From contig CP066886.1 in assembly GCA_016745315.1 (NCBI GenBank), positions 5,642,501 through 5,706,500 of the forward strand: DNA of 64,000 nt, given 5' to 3'. Below are positions 17,270 through 25,500 of this stretch, piece after piece. The position numbers were made by a program, and so were the translations under genes. Each line of letters begins with the position of its first letter. Position 1 is the first letter of the stretch. The notes beneath the pieces are model-generated. The model ran no database searches. It was not told where the DNA came from and was given only the letters and a program-made list of their open reading frames with translations. Source of the stretch: Arthrospira sp. PCC 9108. GTDB taxonomy: Bacteria > Cyanobacteriota > Cyanobacteriia > Cyanobacteriales > Microcoleaceae.

Positions 17270-17449
17270 CTACTCGTCGTCACCATCATAAGAACACACA
17301 CACGGCGGCAAGCCGCCTCGCCCGGCGGGAAGGGCCTCAAGGGAGCCGATCGCCTCTTCACTCAATTCAGCCAAAGCGCTAGGCAGTTGACCCGAAGGAA
17401 CGCGGTCAACGGGCTGTTGGGGGTTGGGGGTGATGTTTTTCTTATCCAT
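17270..17449 (-). CDS. patE: Cyanobactin precursor peptide 6 (PatE-like)
   Basis: This 59-residue precursor is closest to patD and so first in the presumed operon. The leader has Thr at position 7, with LAELSEEAI, then GSLEALPA. The predicted core is GRGGLPPCVC and the tail SYDGDDE. Two Cys are available for heterocyclisation. The Arg is unusual among the mostly hydrophobic cores here. Confidence 0.9.
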   Translation of the reverse strand: MDKKNITPNPQQPVDRVPSGQLPSALAELSEEAIGSLEALPAGRGGLPPCVCSYDGDDE

Positions 17450-17483
17450 TGGAGTTTTCCACTCTTTGTTAGGTTGACAGTTT

Positions 17484-17567
17484 GACCGCTTAGGGCGGTC
17501 AATCCCTTCTTATGGTCAAGAAGCCTGTGGGTGCTGCTATGGGCTGTAGCGGTAGGCTAGGCAGCAC
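17484..17567 (-). promoter_or_regulatory. Hairpin leader upstream of precursor 6, diverged version
   Basis: The three stems are kept while loops differ. GACCGC/GCGGTC is unchanged. CTTCTT/AAGAAG has loop ATGGTC. The third stem is a fully paired GTGCTGC/GCAGCAC with a longer loop (17531-17567), where the other units have a G-U pair. Stem conservation with loop change argues for selection on RNA structure. Confidence 0.6.
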
Positions 17568-17579
17568 GAAAACTCTGAA

Positions 17580-18011
17580 AATTCTGTTGGATTTGGACTG
17601 ACAATCAGTCCAAACTTTGTCTTAACTTTTACAGCCTGCTCAATAACCTACTCGGTTCTCAAAGTCCCTCTCCCTCACTTGGGAGAGGGATTTAGGGTGA
17701 GGGGTTTAAAGTCCCTCTCCCTCACTTGGGATAAGGATTTAGAGTGAGGGTATTATCGGGTGAATTAGCATTAACTTTGTTGCTCAAGATATTAACACAT
17801 TCACTTGCCTTGTCAACAGGTTTTTTGATATTTTTCAACTTTCATTTTTCCGTTTTTTATCAACTTCCAACGCTTGAGAAAATAGTGCAATATCACACGA
17901 CATTGCAAGCCATTAAAGGATTATCAACAACAACTGTTTAATCCATTTTCCCTGTTTAAAACCGCCAAAATGAGCCAAACAAATATTTCAAATAGCCTCC
18001 CCTATTTAGAG
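17580..18011. other. Intergenic region between patD and the precursor array
   Basis: No gene is visible. It contains a perfect 10-bp inverted repeat at 17592-17614 and two copies of a CCCTCTCCCTCACTTGGG-type dispersed repeat at about 17668-17745. An AT-rich stretch follows to the patD stop at 18012. A promoter for the precursor array could lie here, but no clear boxes can be assigned. Confidence 0.5.
17592..17614. repeat. Perfect 10-bp inverted repeat with 3-base loop
   Basis: TTTGGACTGA and its exact complement TCAGTCCAAA are separated by CAA. The element lies ~143-165 bases before the start codon of precursor 6 and is absent from the other units. It may be an operator or a hairpin in the intergenic transcript. 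Confidence 0.6.
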
Positions 18012-20299
18012 CTAAAACGGCATCGCCATCGGGTTCATCTCCCCTTCCGGTGTCGGAGTCTCCCGCCAACCCAACCGAACCGGCACATCATAGAGACGAC
18101 CCGGCCCAAACCGCGACCAAAAATGACGCATTCCCGGCACAATCACCTTGACCACATTCAAACCAATATCCGGGCGAGTTTGATCCAGTACCAACGTTTC
18201 CAACCCAGCCCCTCCCACAATCTCCACACAAGTCCGCACATCCTCGCGGATATCATTCCCCCAACGTTTCGGATAGTCCTGCATCGTTTTCAAAGGTTGC
18301 GTCGGGTCAGGAGCCAAATAAGGCTGATTCTCCAAAGTCGCTTCCAAGAGCCAGAGTTTCGCATCCCCATCCAGTTGGTCATCGGGCACCTTATCCAGTT
18401 CCAACCCCAACTGATTCACCTCCGTCAGGGCGCGGAGAATCGCAATAGTCGGGTCGAGGTGCGCCCCAAAACCAAGAATCAACCGTTCCGACTCGCCCAC
18501 CATCCGCCGCGACACCCCAGCAAAAGCAGAAATCCCCAAATCTGCCGTCAAATCCAACACCCACAATTCCCGGTCATTCTCCCCATAAAACTGCTGCAAT
18601 TCCAAAAAGTAAGGCTCATCAAAACTGCTCAAATCCACAGCCGGACGACGCAAGCGGTTATACCACCACAAAGCCACGCTATCCCGTTCCACCAATTCCA
18701 GAAACCCTTGTAAAATCGCCTCCTCTAGGGTGTTCCCCGCCGCGTTGCCATTGGAGTCAGCCTTGCAAAAGCGTTGATTTTTCGGCATCGGATAGTTGTA
18801 GTAACAAAAAGCCGTGGGTAAGTATTTGTGACGTTGTTCTGTTAACGACCAAACCGGAGTCCAGTCAATGCTTTGGTCAGGGTCAAACCGTTGGGGAATC
18901 CAGTCGTGGGCAGCTTGGCGATTTTGATTAATCTCCTCACGGCGGGCAAATTGGCTGTCACTAATACAGAGACAATCTTCAGGATTAATCGCCAACTCCC
19001 CCAACTCCGCAAAGGTCGCCCGTTTGCGCGGTTCATCCCCCTGGTAAATTCCCGAATAGCGCTCCACCGCCTCACAGAAACCACTAGCGCGGGATTGGCT
19101 GTCGGTTTTGCCCTTGCCCGAACTCTTATGTTTCAACGTGCTACGGAGTCCCCGCAGGGAAGTTGCCCCCCCAAAGGCATGGCCCGCCCGGTAGGTATGC
19201 ACCAGAGGGTTAGCCGGGTCAGTGACGCGCACCAATTCCGTCACCACCCCCGTAATCGGGCTGATTAAATGCTCATGTTGCTGTACCGTTTGGGCGGGAG
19301 TGAGGGCGCGGTGGCCGCCGTCGCGGGTGAAATGTTTCTGGCGAGATTCCAGAATCACCGGCTCAAACCCCCGACGCTGGAGGATTTCCGGGTCGCCACA
19401 GGTGGGGCATTGGGGGCGGCGGATGAGGCTGTGGGTTTTGAAGTCCAGGGTGCGCTGGTTGAAGGTGATTAATTTGCCCTCCAGGGTGGGGGAAGGCGTA
19501 GAGGACTGGGCAATCACGAGGGATTTGGCGATTTCCGTCGCCGCAAACTGAAGGGCCGTCTGCAAGGTCGAAGGCAAGGCGGCGCGGGCTGTGGGGAGGT
19601 AACTATTGACGGTGTGAGGGATGTTGCCGTTGGTTTGGCCAGCAGCGTATTTCTCCCGCTGTACCGAAGCTTCAACTTCCCGGTTGCCTTCCAAACGCTG
19701 GGCGAGGCAGTGCCAGCAGCCCGTTTCCCCCGGTTTGAAGACTGGGCCCAGCCAGAGGACACTGCCTAGGGGTTTGACTAAAATCCAGGGTTGGCCGGTT
19801 TCGACCTGATGACGGTTGATTGTCGCTAAGTCGGGGTTAAGGTAGTCGTCGGTGAGGACGATGGTGAGGGCGGCTTCGGTGGGTTGGAGGGGAATGCCTA
19901 AATCACGCAGAGCCGTACCTAGAATGTCAACCATACCCTCACTGATGCGGTTGCCGACGGTTTTGAGGGTGACGGGTTGTTTGAGGGCTTGGGCGGCTAC
20001 TGCGGGGGCAATACCTAACTCACTCCAAAAAGCAGCCACTTCGGGAGTCAATTCTGGTGCAGACTCAATGAGGTAGCCTTTTTCGCTCAGGCGATTGAGA
20101 ACGAAATCAATATGGTCAAGGGGGACTTCACCGTTGAGCTTGTCGGCAATTTGTTCGCGAGAGTGGTTGCCGTCGAGAAAGGGAAGAATTTGGCAGTAGA
20201 GTCCCCCGGTGAGGGCGTGGTTTTCTTGTTCCCCCAGGAGATAGACCTGTTTGGGGGGATGATTTCGATGTGGTAGTGGGGTTTGATTTGGAAGGACAT
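18012..20299 (-). CDS. patD: Cyanobactin heterocyclase (PatD/TruD-like YcaO cyclodehydratase)
   Basis: The enzyme uses ATP to convert core Cys (and sometimes Ser/Thr) to azolines. The N-terminal ~310 residues hold the leader-binding and E1-like part, including the zinc cysteines GCWHC and CPTCG. The C-terminal ~400 residues form the YcaO domain (SRASGFCEAVERYSG, EAILQGFLELVERDS) and end in a short Met/Pro-rich tail (NPMAMPF). The family start is expected at ATG 20299 (MSFQIKPHYHIEIIPP). One base is missing in the G6 run at 20253-20258, so the frame is interrupted after residue ~16. An in-frame TTG at 20342 gives an unbroken but atypical 776-residue form. Restored length is ~762 residues. Confidence 0.92.
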
Positions 20300-20363
20300 A
20301 GGGTAGAGGAAGATAAGGGTTAGTACAATACTGATCAGGCAAAAACCCAGATACGGTGAAGAA

Positions 20364-20996
20364 ATGTTGACCGTCGTTTCACCCCAAAAACTTTATCTTT
20401 CGCCCGGAACAGTGATGCGATCGCCTGCCACCTGGCAGGAATATCAAGCATTGTGCGAACAGCGCGGAGAGGGTTCCATTCCCCGGCTTAAATATCGTTC
20501 TGGATTCGCAAAAGTTGATGTCGCCTTTACCTAAGCATGGTCGTGATGCTCATTTGATTGCTGCCATCATTACAACCTTGTTGGATAATCACGGGCGAGA
20601 ATACGATGCTTTTACACCCGTAACCATGCAACTGCCAGAAGAAAGCGGGATTGAACCAGATTATTGTTTCTACATTGACCATTGGCAAGCGGTTTCCGGT
20701 AAGGAACGGATTGATTGGCGCAATGACCCCCGCCAGATTTGGTGTTAGAAATTGACATCACTAGCTACTCAGACGTGCAGGATTATCTGCCCTATCAAGT
20801 GCCAGAAGTATGGCTATTTCAAAACCAGCAACTGATGATTTACCAACTTCAGGGCAATGAATACGGCATCACATCCCAAAGCCAATATTTCCCGGCGGTA
20901 AACCCAGCCGATCTCGTTGCTCAATGTTTAGAAATTGCCTATCAGAGGAATACCAGTGCAGCTATTCGTAATCTGAAGCAGCAACTCGGAGGGTAG
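20364..20996 (+). pseudogene. Uma2 (DUF820) pseudogene between patC and patD
   Basis: This is a full-length Uma2 domain in three frames. Part one is MLTVVSPQKLYL to KYRSGFAK. Part two is MSPLPKHGRDAH through IEPDYCFYIDHW. Part three is LVLEIDITSYSDVQDY to the stop at 20996. The second break is a C5 run at 20727-20731, where C6 would give NDPPPDLVLEI. The first break is shared with the relic at 4446. It interrupts the otherwise compact patABCD gene order and lies opposite in strand. Confidence 0.8.
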
Positions 20997-21126
20997 GGGA
21001 GCCGAGAAAAGGGTAACGAGGCGATGGGGTAAACTTAACCCTAGGCGTCAGTCCCCTTGCTCCCCCCTCTCACCTCACAATGCCCTGATCGCCTCAAGGC
21101 TCAAGGGATCAATTCGCAGCCAAGAC

Positions 21127-21348
21127 TCAGGCCCAAATCCGCCCTCGGCGAAAGGTTTTACTGTTAGGTTTGGGTTTATTGGCGTGTTTACGGGCATACT
21201 CCCACCAGTAGGAATAATCCTGAAGCCCCGTCATCGCTGTGGGAACATAGGATTTTTGCGCTGGCGCGGGTGGTGTTGCCGGGTTAGCTGCCGGAGCAGT
21301 TTCCGGTAGATCATCTGGATTTTTTGGGGTGTTTTTTTTCGCCATCAT
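21127..21348 (-). CDS. patC: Small cyanobactin-cluster protein (PatC-like)
   Basis: The 73-residue protein has a Pro/Ala-rich N-terminal half (residues ~8-32) and a conserved aromatic C-terminal part, SYVPTAMTGLQDYSYWWEYA. A good Shine-Dalgarno (AAGGAG) precedes the ATG pair. Position between patB and patD and the composition identify it. PatC homologues have no demonstrated function. Confidence 0.8.
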   Translation of the reverse strand: MMAKKNTPKNPDDLPETAPAANPATPPAPAQKSYVPTAMTGLQDYSYWWEYARKHANKPKPNSKTFRRGRIWA

Positions 21349-21396
21349 CGTCTCCTTATTTCAATAAGAACAGTAAAAATTGGCAATGTTCTGGGG

Positions 21397-21612
21397 TTAG
21401 AAAAAACGACCCATTGAGGCAAAGCCAGAGTGCATCACTTGGTTGTAGCTGCGCGGGACAAATACCGCCGGGTCGTTATAGTTCGCACCGTGAAGCAGAT
21501 CCATCCGAATATGCACCAAATCCTCGATCTCCCCATCCTCCAAATCCACCGCTAAGGCGGGTTGGGTGAAATGAGGTCGTTTAACCGGGGCGGATTGTTT
21601 AGGAAATGTCAT
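21397..21612 (-). CDS. patB: Small cyanobactin-cluster protein (PatB-like)
   Basis: The 71-residue soluble protein has the features FPKQSAPVKRP and EDLVHIRMDLLHGANY that fit PatB homologues. It lies 92 bases after patA and 48 bases before patC, consistent with one transcript. Function unknown in the family. Confidence 0.8.
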   Translation of the reverse strand: MTFPKQSAPVKRPHFTQPALAVDLEDGEIEDLVHIRMDLLHGANYNDPAVFVPRSYNQVMHSGFASMGRFF

Positions 21613-21704
21613 TGTTTTTTGATGGGTATATTAAGAACTAGGAACGGAAAAAAGAGGAGAGGCAGCTAAAAAGTTGACTTTTCCTCCGCCTCAAACCTTG
21701 AGGA

Positions 21705-23639
21705 TTAATACGGCGAAGACCAACTCTTCACTTCGCCCAACGTCACCGGAATCAAATCGCTGACATCGATGGTGAAGCGGAAGATTTTCTTGGCGCGGCG
21801 GCTGTTTTCGGGGTCGAAGAACTTCAGTTTCACATCCCAGCAGTCGCTATCCATCCGGCAGAACGGGCTTTTCTCCACGGTGATACTGTCCAGTTCCATC
21901 CCTTGGGCGACGGCTTGACTGAATGTGGAAGCGGCTTGGAAGGCATTGGTGACGGAGAAGTTGAGGGCGCGGTCTTGAGACGTTGTGCCCAGGTTTCGTA
22001 AGTCGTAATAGACCCGGTTGAGGAAACTGCCTAGGGTGCGGCTCATGGCATCGCGATCGGCTTCACCTTCGGCTGCCTGTACCGTCTCAAAGGCGGCATT
22101 GACGAGACTGTTAACCTTCCAACCGTAGAGTCCGCGAGTGCTTTGGGGTTCGATGACCGGCACAACTTGCCCAGAGAATAGCTTCACGGTGCGCCCGGTC
22201 AAGATGCCCGGAATACTCACCCGCTCAATGTAGTCGTCGTCATGTTCCGGCTGAATTTGACCCGCCAGGAGTTCTTGCAGAGCCAGATAGGCTTCACGGG
22301 CGAAGGGGCCTTTAGGTTCAATGGCATAGACCGGAGTCAACTCAATATTGAGCGTCCAAATCAAAGACCGAGCCTCAGAAATATCGCTGGCCAGGTAGTC
22401 CACCATCTGACGGGCATCATAGGGGTTAGCTGGCACCGACACGCCCTCGCTGATTTCAAAGGGTGGCATCAGTTGCTTAAAGGTGTCGCGGCGGGCTTCG
22501 GAACCGAAGTCATAGCCCAAGGTACCCAAGGCATAAACCAGTTGGCTGGATGCAAGTTCGCTGGGGGCTTGGCTGGGAGTGACGGCGTTGCTAGAGGTCA
22601 TAGGGGTAGATTGAGTAGGGGTGAATGATTGGACAGTGTTGCTGGGAGTGACCGCAGCTTGTGGCTCCTCCTGAGCCGGGGTGGCATCGGGGACAGACAA
22701 ACCCCCGCCGCAGCCGCAACCGCTCGATGGTTCTACACCTGCGGGGGTGACGGCTTCTTGTGCTTCAGACATATTTCCTCCAGTGAGTAAGGTTAAAGCT
22801 CCAGCGATATTGATTCGGCCTGCCAGACATCGCTGGGCATCGGCAGGCAGGGCGGCATCGCAGGGCAGGGCGCTCTGCAACAGGATTTGACGCACCCGGG
22901 CGGGGTCAGGGGTTTCGCCGCGCTCGACTTGCAGGCTCAACAACAGGGCAGCAACCCCGGAAACAATAGGGGTGGCGAAGCTGGTGCCGTTGAGCCGTTC
23001 CGTCCCGCCGCCGGGTTTGGCCCCCAAGATTTGCTCGCCCGGAGCAAGGATGCCCTGGGTTTGGTACTTAGACCCCCAATTACTGAAGTCCAAGGGTTGC
23101 CCGCGAGCATCCATCGCACCCACGGCTAGGACGGCGGGGAGGGCGGCGGGGACGTGCAGGCACTGGCACCCGTCGTTACCCGCCGCCGCTACGAGCAGAA
23201 TGTTCCGCTCCTGGCAGAGGCGGACGGCGTTTTCCAGCCAGCCCTCAGCTTCCCCAAAGTCGCTTAACTGACCGCCACTGAGGTTGATGATGTGCGCTCC
23301 GGCGTTGGCGGCTTGCTCAATGCCTCTGGCGAGGTCAAGTTGGCTGGCACTACAGCGATCGTCAGGAAACACAGGGACAATCAAACCCCGACATTGGGGC
23401 GCAATGCCAGGAATGTCGCTGTCGGGTTGCCCGAAAATGATGCTGGTGACGTGAGTGCCATGGCCGGACATACTGCCGTCGCTGCGGGCAGCATGGGGGA
23501 CGAGGGTGGGCAGGGTGGTGAGGTTAGCACCTTGGAAACAGGGGTGGGTGCGATCGACGGGGCCATCCATGACGGCGATGGTGATTTCTGGAGAACCTTG
23601 GGTGCGGTTTCGTAATTCTGAGAGTCCTAGTATTTCCAT
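21705..23639 (-). CDS. patA: Cyanobactin leader protease (PatA-like subtilase)
   Basis: This 644-residue subtilisin-like protease has Asp25 (VMDGPVD), His60 (SGHGTHVTS) and Ser220 (NGTSFATP). The PatA family cuts the precursor between leader and core, exposing the N-terminus for macrocyclisation. The catalytic domain covers ~1-290. A Cys/Gly-rich segment (SSGCGCGG) and a Thr/Ser/Pro linker follow (~295-355). The C-terminal ~280 residues match the PatG C-terminus (EKSPFCRMDSDCWDV, FRFTIDVSD). It is the first gene of the minus-strand cluster, so a promoter is expected in 23640-23800. Confidence 0.93.
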   Translation of the reverse strand: MEILGLSELRNRTQGSPEITIAVMDGPVDRTHPCFQGANLTTLPTLVPHAARSDGSMSGHGTHVTSIIFGQPDSDIPGIAPQCRGLIVPVFPDDRCSASQLDLARGIEQAANAGAHIINLSGGQLSDFGEAEGWLENAVRLCQERNILLVAAAGNDGCQCLHVPAALPAVLAVGAMDARGQPLDFSNWGSKYQTQGILAPGEQILGAKPGGGTERLNGTSFATPIVSGVAALLLSLQVERGETPDPARVRQILLQSALPCDAALPADAQRCLAGRINIAGALTLLTGGNMSEAQEAVTPAGVEPSSGCGCGGGLSVPDATPAQEEPQAAVTPSNTVQSFTPTQSTPMTSSNAVTPSQAPSELASSQLVYALGTLGYDFGSEARRDTFKQLMPPFEISEGVSVPANPYDARQMVDYLASDISEARSLIWTLNIELTPVYAIEPKGPFAREAYLALQELLAGQIQPEHDDDYIERVSIPGILTGRTVKLFSGQVVPVIEPQSTRGLYGWKVNSLVNAAFETVQAAEGEADRDAMSRTLGSFLNRVYYDLRNLGTTSQDRALNFSVTNAFQAASTFSQAVAQGMELDSITVEKSPFCRMDSDCWDVKLKFFDPENSRRAKKIFRFTIDVSDLIPVTLGEVKSWSSPY

Positions 23640-24187
23640 CTAGAAATTTTTGAAGTTTTTATAGTCAATTGATCAAAAAGGCTTGAACAAGCAGTTTTTA
23701 CATCTATGAAGCACAATCCGAAACCCATTGCGATCTTGGCGAGAGGGGCTTAGGGTGATGAGGACTTCACATCATGATTGCGTCAAACGCTATACCAGTT
23801 TCTGGAGCTATGGAACATAAGAAATTCCCTCAACCCCATTAAAGGGGAAAAGGTAGAGCTTCCGTAATTTACGAAAACGCTAGATAACTCGATACTCAAA
23901 AATCAACAACCGTACAAACATGGATGGACAGTTGCCGAAGGAAAAATATACGAAACTAAAACAGTACGAAAACCGCCATAAACAATGGACGAAAACCGTA
24001 CTAAAAATTTAGTTATGTTGCCAGCACCAGATTGAGTTCAGCCTCTTGAGATTTAGTAGGATGTCAAGATTTAAGTTTCCGATTTAGTCTAGCCTTGGGA
24101 AATTCAGGATGTCAAGACTTTTTGAGCCAATTTTGTAAAGTTTTATAACAGGAAGCTCTCCCCACCTCGGGGCGCGAGGTGGGGGTG
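23640..24187. other. Intergenic region upstream of patA
   Basis: No gene is visible. It presumably contains the promoter of the cyanobactin operon on the minus strand, but no boxes can be assigned with confidence. A strong hairpin lies at 24160-24184. Confidence 0.5.
24160..24184. repeat. GC-rich hairpin
   Basis: CCCCACCTC and GAGGTGGGG pair around a 7-base GC-rich loop. There is no T-run on either side, so it is not a standard terminator. It may be a leftover transposon end. It lies immediately next to the ParD-like relic. Confidence 0.55.
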
Positions 24188-24383
24188 TCATAATGGGTGC
24201 ATTTCAGTTAGGAACACCAACCATAATGTCCCGTTGCATTCCTCAAACCGCCCTTGATAAATGCGTTCTCGGTCTGCTAAAAGCCTAATACCTGTGGCGA
24301 TCGCATCTTCAGCGGAAGGATACTTACCGCTTTCTACCAGACTTTCCAGAAAGCTCAATTTCTGCACTTAACGAGATATTCAT
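24188..24383 (-). pseudogene. ParD-like antitoxin relic, frameshifted
   Basis: The start is MNISLSAEIE. One base shift later the frame reads FLESLVESGKYPSAEDAI, then TGIRLLADRE, which is typical of ribbon-helix-helix ParD antitoxins. It runs to TGA at 24188. The same frameshift is present in the shorter second copy at 28816-28917. No toxin gene follows. Confidence 0.7.
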
Positions 24384-25370
24384 TTCTAACCTCTGTTTTA
24401 ATCCGGTTGAATAAAGGCTTGATGTTCTGGGGATGACAGTCCGGTTTGTAGGGTGGCCAAAACCGCCGCGAGATTATTTTGTAATAGTTGCGTTGCGTTC
24501 AACCATAAACCCGGAAACACCCGACTGCACAAAATCCCCTCATCATTGGGAGAAAGAGACTGATAAACTCCCTCCTCTAAATAAAACCAATCTAGTTTTT
24601 GGTCGAAGATTTGCCAAACTAGATATTCTTGTACCCCATTGCGCCGATAAACCCGTTTTTTATCCCCTAAATCGATCGCCGCACTACTAGCCGCAATTTC
24701 TACCACCAATTCCGGCGCGCCTTGAATGTAGCCGTATGAGGTGAGTTGAGAACTTCCCCCGGAATCAACAAAACTCCATCAGGTTGAAATTCGTTGTCCG
24801 AGTCGAGGCGAACCGTCGGTTCAATACCTATTTCTGTCCCTGGGGTTGCCATTTTATAAGTCCATAGCAACCCGATTAAATCCGCGTGGGGTTTCGCATG
24901 GGTGGTAAACCGCAGGGGTGATGCCATATATACGACTCCTTCAATTAATTCGGCTTTCTGATCTGTAGTCATGGCGGCGTAACGTCGCTCAAATTCTCGA
25001 TAGCTGAGGCGATCGCCATTTTCCAAAGGTGGATAGATCGGAGAAGTTAGCTGCATAGTATCGACCAAAGATTAGGGGACAGTTTGATTATAGCAATTGG
25101 GTAATCGCATTATTATCTTATTGTTAATCGCAATTCATCAGGTTGGCATAATATTAATCAGCACAGACTTGGGGCGATTTCCCATTGGTGATAGGGTGAT
25201 AATTATTTCACTTATCCCCAACTGGCGACACTTACGTTAATTCCAGTGGCGTTAAGATTTCTTGAGCATATTCACCTATACAATCATCTCAGGTGCGATC
25301 GCCACTTTGGCGACCTTCTCTGGTGGGAATTGAGCCGCAGTTTTTCCCAAATCTAACAATCATCAGAGAG
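24282..25370. repeat. Direct repeat copy 1 (ParD relic + Uma2)
   Basis: This block matches 28816-29871 at an offset of 4534-4535 bases. It includes the ParD relic, the whole Uma2 gene and ~230 bases beyond its start. Copy 1 carries an extra ~38 bases near 25305-25345. A short stretch inside Uma2 (about 24840-24895) is clearly different between copies. The two copies bracket the NB-ARC and graspetide genes. Confidence 0.9.
24398..25068 (-). pseudogene. Uma2 (DUF820), frameshifted copy
   Basis: It is the same gene as at 28932-29603 but broken at a C5 run (24756-24760), where the other copy has C6. Restoring the base gives 223 residues. Motifs are FQPDGVLLIPG and PELVVEIAASS. Residues ~58-75 differ from the other copy (KPHADLIGLLWTYK here, EPHGRLITWLGVYQ there), which hints at gene conversion. 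Confidence 0.85.
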
Positions 25371-25500
25371 GAATGCGATCGCGATGACCCCGGTGAGTTT
25401 TTCACAGAAGCTGATGAGTTCTGGGGTGGGATGTTCGCAGTCCGTCAGGAGGAGGGCGCGGTGGGGGAGACGGAGCAATAATCATTTGACTCATTCCGCT

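Larger units (their letters stand above)
14560..17579. repeat. Six-unit direct-repeat array of precursor gene cassettes
   Basis: Units of 511-519 bp repeat head to tail. Start codons of the embedded precursor genes are at 14871, 15390, 15908, 16419, 16930 and 17449. Each unit, read on the minus strand, holds a ~200-bp spacer, three hairpins, the leader, a core of variable sequence, and a shared tail with the stop codon. Variation is concentrated in a 30-45 bp window encoding the core. The plus-strand frames in the array are shadows. The units at 15908-16419 and 16419-16930 are almost identical. Confidence 0.95.

Noticed and set aside
14871..17485. Plus-strand open frames repeated in each array unit (beginning MEFFTHLLGLQF or MSRSLFVLPGS)
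   Set aside because: They run antisense through the precursor genes or through their hairpin and spacer regions, vary in length with the repeat and have no family features. The minus-strand frames carry the RiPP signature.
14560..17579. Regular repeat array considered as a CRISPR
   Set aside because: Units are over 500 bp, spacers are not short and unique, and no cas genes are near. The variable part is a translated core.
17970..18713. 247-codon plus-strand frame opposite patD
   Set aside because: His/Arg/Pro-rich composition is typical of an antisense shadow of the patD gene.
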